Source: JACPUW01 sp049115495 (GTDB lineage: Bacteria > Bacteroidota > Bacteroidia > CAILMK01 > JACPUW01). From it: a stretch of 64,000 nucleotides of DNA. Under the pieces are notes generated by a model. The model saw nothing but the letters and a program-made list of their open reading frames with translations. It was not told the origin of the DNA and did no database searches. Of this stretch, positions 1-7,785 are shown piece after piece. A program made the position numbers and the translations under genes. Position 1 is the first letter of the stretch. Every line of letters starts with the position of its first letter. The stretch lies in contig JAGDZV010000002.1 in NCBI GenBank assembly GCA_049115495.1, forward strand, positions 186,001 to 250,000, in the 5' to 3' direction.

Positions 1-2
1 CA

Positions 3-1637
3 AATACCTCAGGTAGTTTAGAGTTTATTAACTGCTCATTTATTGATAATACTACCACAAGCAATTCATCAGCCATAGGCGAAATAAGTACAGGGGATGT
101 TTTATTAGTGAATTGTCTCTTTTTTGGTAATTCGGGTGGGTCTGATCACAATTTTAGAGGAACGCTTAATGCAAGCAGCTCAAACAATGCGGCCGATGCG
201 GCAAGCAGCACACTTAGCAGCTCAACAAATTACCTGAACCTATCAGCTCAAACTAGTGCGACTTTATTTGTTAACTCAGCGGCCGATGCTGATGGAACTG
301 ATAATACTTGGATGACGAGCGATGACGAACTAATGCCGCTCAATTCAAGCGTTTTAAAACATGCAGGCACAAGTACGAATGCACCAACAACCGATATTAC
401 CGGCGCAACAAGGTATAGCACACCAACCATTGGAGCATATAAATCTCAAGTTTTATCATCAACTACTTTGTATGAAGGAAATGGAAATTCTGATGGTAAG
501 AATAGTGTTACAGCACCAAACAACTCAATGACTTTCTCAAACTTTACCGTACCGGCTGGTGATGATAGACTCTTAATGGTGGCGTCAATTGATAACCATT
601 CTAACACTGTTTCAGCAAGCTTTAATGGTATAGGAATGACCTTTGTAAAAACTGTTGGAAATCTTGATGTCTTTAGTTTAACCTTAGGGAGTGGTGTAGC
701 CATTACCGGAGATGTTGTTGTGTATGGTTCTTTTTTCTTTTGTACAATTGGAGCACAGTCATTCAATAATATTAATCAAACTACCCCTATTGATAATATT
801 ACTACAGATGCAGGTTATTTGGCCAGTGCTGGCTCAATAAGTAAAACAGTTACATCAGCTACTAGCGACCTTGTTTGCGATTTTATATCAGCTTATTATG
901 GAACAAGCTCTTTTTCTATATCGGCAGATGCATCACAAACAGAAACATTTAATGAAAATAGTGGGCACCATAACAATCAGCAAACATATTTTACCTTAGC
1001 AAGTAGTATTAAGGAAGGCGCATCTACTGTAGATATGGATTGGAATATTCCATCAGCTAAAGGGTATTATTATGTTGGCTTAAACCTAAACATTGCTGAC
1101 CCTACTGCACTTCCGGTAGACTTTAGCGCTTTTAATGCCACGTGGCAAACTGAAGGTGAAACTGCTCTACTAAACTGGCAGACAAGCATGGAAGAAAACA
1201 ATAGCCACTTTGAAGTGCAACGCAGTTATGATGGTGCCATTTGGAAGCAAGTAGGTACGGTACAAGGTCAAGGTTCAACTTTTGAAACCACCAATTATCA
1301 GTTTATTGACGAGCTTGCAGCAAATAGCCATCAGCTTACTGCTCAAGTATACTACCGCCTAAAACAAGTTGACTATGATGGTCAATTTGACTACTCGGGA
1401 ACGAGAACACTTAATCTTAATCAAGAAATGCCCAGCTCATTTAACCTTTGGCCAAACCCAAGTCAAGGTGAAGTTGTAAATGTTTCAGAGCTTGACGACT
1501 ATACCGTTTTTAAGGCCAACGGTAGGGAAGTAGCCTCTTTTACAAAGACTAAACGTTTGCCAATCGGTTCACTTGAGCCCGGAGCTTACATCATTAGAAA
1601 TACAAAGGGGAATTCAGTTCTTTTTATTAAACACTGA
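3..1637 (+). CDS. T9SS-exported surface protein, 5' truncated by window edge
   Basis: The reading frame is open from base 3, so the true start lies before the window; the GTG at 108 is internal. The N-terminal part has Asn/Ser/Thr-rich short strands such as INCSFIDN and VNCLFFGN, as in right-handed beta-helix proteins, followed by a segment like the choice-of-anchor Q domain (DADGTDNTW, TDITGATR). A Fn3-like segment follows (LLNWQTSMEENNSHFEVQRS ... YYRLKQVDYDG), which in this phylum typically precedes a sorting domain. The C-terminal about 70 residues (NLWPNPSQGE ... GAYIIRN ... FIKH) are a type A T9SS sorting domain. The protein is inferred to be secreted and anchored at the surface; the ligand is unknown. 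Confidence 0.85.
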   Translation, partial: NTSGSLEFINCSFIDNTTTSNSSAIGEISTGDVLLVNCLFFGNSGGSDHNFRGTLNASSSNNAADAASSTLSSSTNYLNLSAQTSATLFVNSAADADGTDNTWMTSDDELMPLNSSVLKHAGTSTNAPTTDITGATRYSTPTIGAYKSQVLSSTTLYEGNGNSDGKNSVTAPNNSMTFSNFTVPAGDDRLLMVASIDNHSNTVSASFNGIGMTFVKTVGNLDVFSLTLGSGVAITGDVVVYGSFFFCTIGAQSFNNINQTTPIDNITTDAGYLASAGSISKTVTSATSDLVCDFISAYYGTSSFSISADASQTETFNENSGHHNNQQTYFTLASSIKEGASTVDMDWNIPSAKGYYYVGLNLNIADPTALPVDFSAFNATWQTEGETALLNWQTSMEENNSHFEVQRSYDGAIWKQVGTVQGQGSTFETTNYQFIDELAANSHQLTAQVYYRLKQVDYDGQFDYSGTRTLNLNQEMPSSFNLWPNPSQGEVVNVSELDDYTVFKANGREVASFTKTKRLPIGSLEPGAYIIRNTKGNSVLFIKH

Positions 1638-1668
1638 TTAAAAAGATTGATTTGACTGATGAAATTAT

Positions 1669-1691
1669 GGTCGTCTTAAATAAAGGCGACC
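1669..1691 (+). terminator. Hairpin downstream of the T9SS gene
   Basis: A 9-bp stem (GGTCGTCTT / AAGGCGACC, one G-U pair) with a 5-nt loop lies 31 bases after the stop codon. Only a weak T tract follows (GTAGTTTCT), so it is a moderate terminator or an mRNA 3' stabiliser. Confidence 0.5.
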
Positions 1692-1723
1692 GTAGTTTCT
1701 AAATGAACGTAAAGTAAAATGCA

Positions 1724-1852
1724 ATGAGAAATAAAACATCGGAAATATCACGGTTTTTGGGTAAGAACATGTCGTTACTTAAATGGTTTACAGCACTTTT
1801 ATTTGCTTATTGTCTCATTTTGCTTGTGTTTATTTTAGTTGCATATAATTAG
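1724..1852 (+). CDS. Possible 42-residue single-pass membrane peptide
   Basis: An ATG-started frame of 43 codons inside the 461 bp gap encodes a basic N-terminus (MRNKTSEISRFLGKN), then a hydrophobic stretch from about residue 19 to 41 (KWFTALLFAYCLILLVFILV) that could span a membrane. It sits between two hairpins and lacks an obvious promoter or Shine-Dalgarno. A second ATG at 1769 would give a shorter version. The family is not recognised. The clean charge-then-hydrophobic pattern is the only support. Confidence 0.3.
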   Translation: MRNKTSEISRFLGKNMSLLKWFTALLFAYCLILLVFILVAYN

Positions 1853-1980
1853 CATTGAATTGAGAAAACAATTAAAACGCGGCATTACTTCTGCATTTGA
1901 TCTCTTACACCAAAAGGAGATTGTCTTAAAGTTTTACCTGATACATTGACAAATGCTCGCGTTTATTTTTATTGACACTA

Positions 1981-2008
1981 AAGACCACCTCCCCGGTGGT
2001 CTTTTTGC
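1981..2008 (+). terminator. Strong rho-independent terminator
   Basis: A perfect 9-bp GC-rich stem, AAGACCACC / GGTGGTCTT, with loop TCCCC, runs directly into a T tract. It ends whatever is transcribed from the 1.7-2.0 kb gap (the small frame at 1724 or an untranslated RNA) and insulates the TBDR operon. The 128 bases between 1853 and 1980 show no further gene. Confidence 0.85.
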
Positions 2009-2012
2009 TTTG

Positions 2013-2042
2013 CTAAACGTCGAGAATTTTTAGCCAAACGTA
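2013..2042 (-). promoter_or_regulatory. Candidate LytTR-type tandem binding site
   Basis: Two near-identical copies of AAACGT(C/A)GAG start at 2015 and 2036, exactly 21 bp apart. Read on the minus strand, the 9-mers are TACGTTTGG (2042-2034) and GACGTTTAG (2021-2013). The published LytTR half-site is [TA][AC][CA]GTTN[AG][TG], in direct repeat with a 12-13 bp spacer. The first copy matches at all nine positions and the second at eight, with a 12-bp spacer. A LytTR regulator is encoded in the operon just downstream, so autoregulation is inferred. Confidence 0.5.
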
Positions 2043-2098
2043 GAGTTTACTCTTTACTAGCACAAAGCCTTGGAAACATTTGCTTAAAGATCAAGCAA

Positions 2099-4417
2099 AT
2101 GAAATTCAAAGCCCTTTTATTATTTGTGAGTTTGTCTTTTGGTGCTTTACAGGCTCAAGACAAATACACAATTTCAGGAACCGTTAAAGATGCTTCTAGC
2201 GGTGAAGACCTTATTGGTGCCGCTGTAGTTTTAAAGGATAATCTAGGTATTGGAGCAGTAACTAATGCATACGGTTATTACGCCCTTATGGTTTCTCAAC
2301 CCAAAGTAACCTTAGTAATACAGTATGTTGGTTTTAACCCAACGGTAATTGAAGTTGATGCAAGCAAAGGAGAGAAACTAAATATTGAGTTACAGTCACA
2401 GGTTGAAGCCTTAAATGAAGTGGTAATTGAGAGCGAAGCCAAAGACGTAAATATTACGGAAACCAAAATGAGTGTTACTAAAATTAGCGTTGAAGATGTT
2501 AAGAAAATTCCTGTGCTTTTTGGAGAGCGTGATGTGATGAAAACCGTGCAGCTAATGCCAGGTATTAAAACAGCCGGAGAAGGAAATAGCGGTTTTTATG
2601 TAAGGGGTGGAACGGCCGACCAAAACCTAATCCTGCTTGATGAAGCTACAGTTTACAATCCATCGCATTTACTTGGTTTTTTCTCAGTATTTAATTCTGA
2701 TGCGCTAAAAGACGTAACGCTATATAAAGGAGGTATGCCCGCAGAATACGGTGGTAGAGCTTCTTCAGTAATGGATATTAAAATGAAAGATGGAAATATG
2801 AAAGATTTTGGCCTAAGCGGAGGTATTGGTTTAATATCATCTAATCTAACACTTGAAGGACCTTTGCAAAAAGATAAAGGATCATTCATTGTAAGTGGAC
2901 GTAGAACCTATGCCGATATGTTTTTGGCTTTTTCAAACGATGAAACTATCAGCAATTCACAGCTCTACTTTTACGATTTAAATACAAAGGCTAATTATAA
3001 GATAAACGAGAACAACAGGGTTTATTTATCGGGCTACTTTGGCCGAGATAGGTTTGGATTTAGCGACGATTTTGGATTTGATTGGGGAAATGCCACGGGA
3101 ACGTTTAGATGGAATCATATTTTTAATGATCGGCTTTTTTCAAATACATCATTGATATACAGCGATTACGATTATGAAATTGGCATAGGTGCTGATGAAG
3201 GATTCTCATTAAAATCAACAATTACTGATTGGAACTTAAAAGAAGACTTTACCTACTTTGCCAATAACAATAACAAGTTGAAGTTTGGTGGTAATCTGAT
3301 CTACCACAATTTTGTACCCGGCGAAATAACTGCAAGCGAAAACAATACATTGGGCGATACTGAAGTTGAGAATCAACTCTCTTTAGAAGGTGCATTATAC
3401 ATACAAAATGATCAAAAGGTAAATGATAGGCTTTCACTTAATTATGGCTTAAGGTATTCGTATTTCAACTATTTGGGCGAAGGCACAGCCTACGAGTTTG
3501 ATGAAAATGGGAATTTGACAAACTCTACTTATTACGATTCTGGTGAATCTATTGCTCAGTATGGAGGCTTTGAGCCACGGTTGTCAATGCGATATTTATT
3601 GAATGAAAGCAGTTCAATAAAATCATCGATAAATAGAAATTACCAGTACTTACATTTATTGTCTAACAGCACCACAGGCACACCAACCGATATTTGGGTG
3701 CCTAGTAGTAATAATGTTAAACCGCAAAGAGCAGATCAATTTGCCCTAGGCTATTTCAAAAATTTTAGAGACAACATGTTTGAATTCTCTATTGAAGGAT
3801 ACTACAAAAACATGTTCAACCTTATTGATTACCGGGATGGTGCCGATTTACAGTTTGCCACTAACGTAGAATCAGAACTGGTTTATGGCAGCGGAAAATC
3901 TTATGGAGCTGAATTGCTATTGAGAAAGAATTCGGGAAGACTAACCGGATGGGTGAGCTATACCTTGTCAAGAACATTAAGAGAGTTTGATGACATTAAT
4001 AATGGTGAAATTTTCCCAGCACGTCAAGACCGAATTCATGACATTTCAGTAGTTGGTATGTACGATATTACGCCTAAGCTCAATGTATCTGCCACTTGGG
4101 TCTATTACACAGGCGATGCAGCCACTTTTCCATCAGGAAAATATTTAGTTGACGGCCAATTAATTCCGTATTACACCGAGAGAAACGGCTACAGAATGCC
4201 TCACTACCATAGGTTAGATATAGGAGTAAACTGGGAGCGCAAAAAAACTGAGAAGTTTGAGTCAAGCTGGAATTTCTCATTGTACAATGCATACGGCAGA
4301 GAAAACGCCTACAGCATTGGCTTTGAACAAAGCGAAACCGACCCTAATGTTACTGAAGCGGTTCAACTTTCATTATTCAAATGGGTGCCATCATTTTCTT
4401 ACAATTTCAAATTCTAA
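2099..4417 (+). CDS. TonB-dependent receptor with carboxypeptidase-regulatory-like domain
   Basis: This is an outer-membrane active-transport receptor, 772 residues. The signal peptide covers residues 1-19 (cleavage after LQA). A CarboxypepD_reg-like domain follows at about 22-110 (ISGTVKDASSGEDLIGAAVV), then the plug at about 130-235 (MPGIKTAGEGNSGFYVRGG, YKGGMPAEYGGR). The rest is a barrel ending in the aromatic strand SFSYNFKF. It is the first gene of a co-directional block, with a DUF4249 lipoprotein starting 3 bp after its stop; that pairing is common in Bacteroidota. No clear TAnnTTTG box was found upstream, but a LytTR-like tandem site lies 57 bp before the ATG. The substrate is unknown. 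Confidence 0.92.
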   Translation: MKFKALLLFVSLSFGALQAQDKYTISGTVKDASSGEDLIGAAVVLKDNLGIGAVTNAYGYYALMVSQPKVTLVIQYVGFNPTVIEVDASKGEKLNIELQSQVEALNEVVIESEAKDVNITETKMSVTKISVEDVKKIPVLFGERDVMKTVQLMPGIKTAGEGNSGFYVRGGTADQNLILLDEATVYNPSHLLGFFSVFNSDALKDVTLYKGGMPAEYGGRASSVMDIKMKDGNMKDFGLSGGIGLISSNLTLEGPLQKDKGSFIVSGRRTYADMFLAFSNDETISNSQLYFYDLNTKANYKINENNRVYLSGYFGRDRFGFSDDFGFDWGNATGTFRWNHIFNDRLFSNTSLIYSDYDYEIGIGADEGFSLKSTITDWNLKEDFTYFANNNNKLKFGGNLIYHNFVPGEITASENNTLGDTEVENQLSLEGALYIQNDQKVNDRLSLNYGLRYSYFNYLGEGTAYEFDENGNLTNSTYYDSGESIAQYGGFEPRLSMRYLLNESSSIKSSINRNYQYLHLLSNSTTGTPTDIWVPSSNNVKPQRADQFALGYFKNFRDNMFEFSIEGYYKNMFNLIDYRDGADLQFATNVESELVYGSGKSYGAELLLRKNSGRLTGWVSYTLSRTLREFDDINNGEIFPARQDRIHDISVVGMYDITPKLNVSATWVYYTGDAATFPSGKYLVDGQLIPYYTERNGYRMPHYHRLDIGVNWERKKTEKFESSWNFSLYNAYGRENAYSIGFEQSETDPNVTEAVQLSLFKWVPSFSYNFKF

Positions 4418-4420
4418 AAC

Positions 4421-5218
4421 ATGAAAAACTTAATATTTTTAATCCCAGTACTTTTATTCTTCTCTTGCGAAAAAGTGATTGACGTAGATCTTAATGAAGC
4501 CAATGAGAATATAGTAATTGAAGCTAAGTTCAATGCAGAAACCAAAACTGCAGATGTTTTAATTTCAAAAACAACCGGCTATTTTAATCCTGAAGAAATT
4601 CAATTCGTAGATGATGCTGTAGTGATGATTTCAAACCAAAATGGAGATATTCAAAAAATTGAATTATCTGAAAATGGAAATTACAGTACAACAGTGAACT
4701 TTGTTTTGACAGACAGTTTAACCATTGAGATTGATCATGATCTTGGGTTTTTCACTTCAACATCGGAAATTATTGAGCCTTCTGAACTTCAAAATATAGA
4801 GTTTATAAAAGCTACTGGTCCTCTTGCTCAAGCAAATGGCGATTACATAATAAGGGTTGACATTACTGATAAAGAAGATGAAGAAAACTACTATATGTTT
4901 GAGACCTACAAGAATGGGCAAAAGCTAGGTTCATTGCGCGGTTATGATGTAATTGATGATCAAACCGCCAATAATGGCGCTATTGGATATTTTTTTATTG
5001 GAAACGCTCATAACATTGGTGATACCGTTGATTTAAGATTGATGGCTATAAATAAAGATGCTTATAAGTATTATGGAGATTTGGCGCAGCAAACCAGTGA
5101 AGGCATGGGCGGTGCAAGTGCATCACCGGCAAACCCGGTTAATAATTGGAGCAACAATGCTTTAGGGTATTTTATGGTATTTGCCCCAACTGACCATAGT
5201 ATTGTAATCAAAGAATAA
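4421..5218 (+). CDS. DUF4249 family lipoprotein
   Basis: A surface or periplasm-facing lipoprotein of 265 residues. The signal peptide ends in LLFFSC, with Cys16 as the lipidated residue. The early motif CEKVIDVDL followed by IVIEAKFNAE and a DDAVVMISNQNG strand is typical of DUF4249, a family normally encoded right after a TonB-dependent receptor. The gene starts 3 bp after the receptor stop, so the two are co-transcribed and the protein is inferred to be the receptor's accessory lipoprotein. The biochemical role of the family is not established. Confidence 0.85.
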   Translation: MKNLIFLIPVLLFFSCEKVIDVDLNEANENIVIEAKFNAETKTADVLISKTTGYFNPEEIQFVDDAVVMISNQNGDIQKIELSENGNYSTTVNFVLTDSLTIEIDHDLGFFTSTSEIIEPSELQNIEFIKATGPLAQANGDYIIRVDITDKEDEENYYMFETYKNGQKLGSLRGYDVIDDQTANNGAIGYFFIGNAHNIGDTVDLRLMAINKDAYKYYGDLAQQTSEGMGGASASPANPVNNWSNNALGYFMVFAPTDHSIVIKE

Positions 5219-5226
5219 AGTTCAGG

Positions 5227-6264
5227 TTGATTAAAAGACGTTTTTCAAAGCCAGTAAGTCATGGTATTATTTGGTTTGCCATTATGGTATTGCCATTGGT
5301 TTTAGTCAATTCGCAAGCTTCGGTGCCCTGGCAATTTTATTTGAGATTTTTGATCACCAACATCATTTGTATAATTCTTTACTACTTTAATTCAGAATGG
5401 TTGGTGCCACGAACCATTTTTAGAAACAAGCAGAGGCTATTTATACTTGGCAGCATTCTAAGTTTAGTGGTGTTGGCTTTGATGGGAACCTTGGTTGATC
5501 ATGTAATAGCGTTTTCAGGCTTTTCTGAGCAAGATCTTCCATTTTCCAATAGGCCGTCTGAAGAGTTTAGAGTGGTCTTTTTATCCTTATTTCTGGGTTC
5601 ATTAGTAATAGCAGTTGGTACTTCTAACAAGTTGATTGAAAGATGGAAAAAGGAACAAGAAAAAAATCAAGAGAAGCAGAAAGAACAACTAAAGACTCAA
5701 CTAGAATTGCTTAAAAATCAAATCAACCCACATTTTTTCTTTAATACACTCAACAATATTTACTCATTAATTGATTTAAATCCAGCCAAAGCTCAAGAGT
5801 CAGTACAGCATTTGTCAAAGCTTATGCGCTACCATCTCTATAAAACCAACTCAGAAAAAGTGGCTTTAAAGAATGAGATCTTGTTTTTGAAGGATTACAT
5901 AGAGCTAATGAAGATTAGAATCAATGAAAAAGTGAAGTTAAACATTGATTTTAAGCTGGTAAATGAAGCTGTAGAAGTACCACCATTATTGTTTGAACCA
6001 TTAATAGAAAACGCTTTTAAGCATGGCGTTAGCTATACAAATGAATCTTTTGTTTCAATTGAATTGCTTCAACTTGAAAAAGAGTTGGTGTTAAAGGTTG
6101 AGAACTCAGACCATAGCCAAAATTTAAATAAAGAAAAAGGAGGGGTGGGGCTGGCCAATATTGAACAAAGGCTTAACCTTATTTACGGTAAAGGCAATTA
6201 CAGTTTTACTTACGGGGCTTTTGAATCAAGATTTAGATCAGAACTTAAAATGCCAATAGAATGA
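5227..6264 (+). CDS. LytS/YehU-type sensor histidine kinase
   Basis: An integral-membrane kinase of 345 residues. Four hydrophobic segments lie at about 13-30, 38-54, 70-90 and 115-132, followed by a Lys/Glu/Gln-rich coiled coil (about 140-165). The His_kinase domain has INPHFFFNTLNN with phospho-acceptor His169, and the ATPase domain has LIENAFKHG and GGVGLANIEQRL. No extracellular sensor domain is present, so input may come through the membrane helices. The start is TTG; no in-frame ATG lies nearby. The stop overlaps the next gene by 4 bp (ATGA), coupling it to its response regulator. Confidence 0.92.
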   Translation: MIKRRFSKPVSHGIIWFAIMVLPLVLVNSQASVPWQFYLRFLITNIICIILYYFNSEWLVPRTIFRNKQRLFILGSILSLVVLALMGTLVDHVIAFSGFSEQDLPFSNRPSEEFRVVFLSLFLGSLVIAVGTSNKLIERWKKEQEKNQEKQKEQLKTQLELLKNQINPHFFFNTLNNIYSLIDLNPAKAQESVQHLSKLMRYHLYKTNSEKVALKNEILFLKDYIELMKIRINEKVKLNIDFKLVNEAVEVPPLLFEPLIENAFKHGVSYTNESFVSIELLQLEKELVLKVENSDHSQNLNKEKGGVGLANIEQRLNLIYGKGNYSFTYGAFESRFRSELKMPIE

Positions 6265-6956
6265 TTAAATGTATAGCTGTAGATGATGAGCCACCTGCGC
6301 TGCAATTAATTGCATCTTATATTGAAAAAACACCTTTTCTAAAATTAGAGAAAACGTTTTATAGTTCAGTTGAAGCGTTTGAATACTCAGGTGCCAATGA
6401 AATTGATATTGCCTTTTTAGATATTAATATGCCCGATTTGTCAGGCTTAGAGTTATCTAAAATTTTGGATAAAAACATTAAGGTAATTTTCACTACGGCC
6501 TACGAGCAATATGCAATTGAAGGTTATAAAGTTTCTGCCGTTGACTATCTGCTAAAGCCATTCAGCTATGGTGAGTTTTTAAGTGCAGCCCAAAAGGCAA
6601 AGCAGTTTATCGAGAGCCAAAATGTATCGGTTAATGAGCACAATAGGAGCTTTATTTTTCTAAAGTCTGATTACAAAATACATAAGGTTGATTTTAATGA
6701 TATTCTTTTCGCCGAAAATCAAAAGGACTACATAAAGATTCATCGCAAAGGGAAAAAACCGCTCATGGTTTTAATGCCATTGAAAGATCTTGAAGCACAA
6801 TTGCCAAGTACCAGTTTTATAAAGGTGCACCGCTCGTTTATTGTTAATCTTTTACATATTGAGTCAATAGAAAAGTGGCGAATTGCTATAGGTGAAGAAA
6901 AAGTGCCTGTTAGCGATGCCTATAAAGAAATTCTTTCCAAGGCATTAAACCTTTAG
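6261..6956 (+). CDS. LytTR-family response regulator
   Basis: The cognate regulator of the LytS-type kinase, with which it overlaps by 4 bp. The receiver domain (residues 1-120) has the acidic pocket VDDE (Asp8/Asp9), phospho-acceptor Asp54 in FLDINMPDLSG and the conserved Lys in DYLLKPFS. A LytTR DNA-binding domain occupies about 130-230 (FAENQKDYIKIH, FIKVHRSFIVNLLHIESIE). It is inferred to control the surrounding TBDR block, consistent with the LytTR-like tandem site at 2013-2042. Confidence 0.95.
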   Translation: MIKCIAVDDEPPALQLIASYIEKTPFLKLEKTFYSSVEAFEYSGANEIDIAFLDINMPDLSGLELSKILDKNIKVIFTTAYEQYAIEGYKVSAVDYLLKPFSYGEFLSAAQKAKQFIESQNVSVNEHNRSFIFLKSDYKIHKVDFNDILFAENQKDYIKIHRKGKKPLMVLMPLKDLEAQLPSTSFIKVHRSFIVNLLHIESIEKWRIAIGEEKVPVSDAYKEILSKALNL

Positions 6957-6963
6957 CTGACTT

Positions 6964-6984
6964 AACTGTCAAATAACAGTTGAT
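6964..6984. repeat. Short inverted repeat between regulator and lipoprotein gene
   Basis: AACTGT (6964-6969) and ACAGTT (6976-6981) form a 6-bp dyad with a 6-nt spacer. It could be a weak terminator after the regulator (it is followed by GATTTT) or a binding site. Each arm, read outward, also fits the loose LytTR half-site (ACAGTTGAT, ACAGTTAAG), but the arms are inverted rather than in the usual direct repeat. Confidence 0.3.
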
Positions 6985-7008
6985 TTTGGCAAAACCGTAA
7001 TATCACTT

Positions 7009-7782
7009 TTGGATCAAACCTTACATAAACTGCTATTTATAGCCTTAGTAATCCTTTTAGCGGGTTGCAAAAAGCTTCCGATTTATGAAAGTAGTTGGGG
7101 AACCGAAATTGCAAATGACCAAGCAAGAGGATTTAATTCAAGTTATCAGCTAAATTGGCAAACGGCTAATACTCAAGACTACATTGCAATTGCAATTAGC
7201 ACTAAGCATAGGCCCACCATTACCAAGATTTTAAGAACTGGTTTTACGGTTTCATTTGATCCTGAATCAGGAAAAGAAGGCAAGTACTCAATTACATATC
7301 CAGTAAAGCCGAATGAAAGTAAGGAAAAACCAAATAACGCTGAAGGCATTCCACGTTTTGGGAATGGACGCGGTGCGGGTATACCAAGGCAGGAGCTAAT
7401 GAATCGAATGCTAAAAAGGCTACCTAGGCAAGTGGAGATGAGCACTATTTATGGAGAACAGATAGTTAAATCAGATTCTTTACCCAAAGGTTACAATGCT
7501 CACATATCATTTTCAGATGACGGAACTCTTACTTATCAGCTCATAATTCCAAGAAAAGATTTTGCCTTAGAAGACCTAAACTCACTATCTATAGGACTAA
7601 AAAGTGGCGCAGTAGATATTAGCAATTTTTCTAATAGAATGGGCCCACAAGCAGGGACTAAACGATCAGGTGCCGATGGTGATCGAAGGCTCCCAAGTGC
7701 AGATAATTCAATAATGGCTCAATTAGCTGAACTAGAAGACCCCATAAAAATTTGGTTTATTGTAAACCTAGCACAAGACTAA
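7009..7782 (+). CDS. Lipoprotein of unknown function in LytTR block
   Basis: 257 residues with a clear lipoprotein signal: hydrophobic stretch LLFIALVILLAGC, lipidated Cys20. The start is TTG; no upstream ATG fits. The mature part includes strand-rich text (YIAIAISTKHRP, GFTVSFDPESGKEG), a Gly/Arg/Pro-rich segment (GNGRGAGIPRQEL) and a late segment NRMGPQAGTKRSGADGDRRL. I do not recognise the family. It lies 52 bp after the LytTR regulator and 3 bp before an outer-membrane barrel gene, so it is inferred to be an envelope protein working with that barrel. Confidence 0.7.
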   Translation: MDQTLHKLLFIALVILLAGCKKLPIYESSWGTEIANDQARGFNSSYQLNWQTANTQDYIAIAISTKHRPTITKILRTGFTVSFDPESGKEGKYSITYPVKPNESKEKPNNAEGIPRFGNGRGAGIPRQELMNRMLKRLPRQVEMSTIYGEQIVKSDSLPKGYNAHISFSDDGTLTYQLIIPRKDFALEDLNSLSIGLKSGAVDISNFSNRMGPQAGTKRSGADGDRRLPSADNSIMAQLAELEDPIKIWFIVNLAQD

Positions 7783-7785
7783 AAA

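Noticed and set aside
3249..3437. 62-codon open frame on the minus strand inside the first TonB-dependent receptor gene
   Set aside because: It lies fully inside a well-supported gene, shows no domain and has no promoter or spacing that fits a gene. Many similar antisense frames in the window were left out for the same reason.
6964..6984. Inverted repeat before the lipoprotein gene as a second LytTR site
   Set aside because: The half-site consensus is loose and single matches are frequent by chance; the arms are inverted and no partner copy lies at 21 bp.
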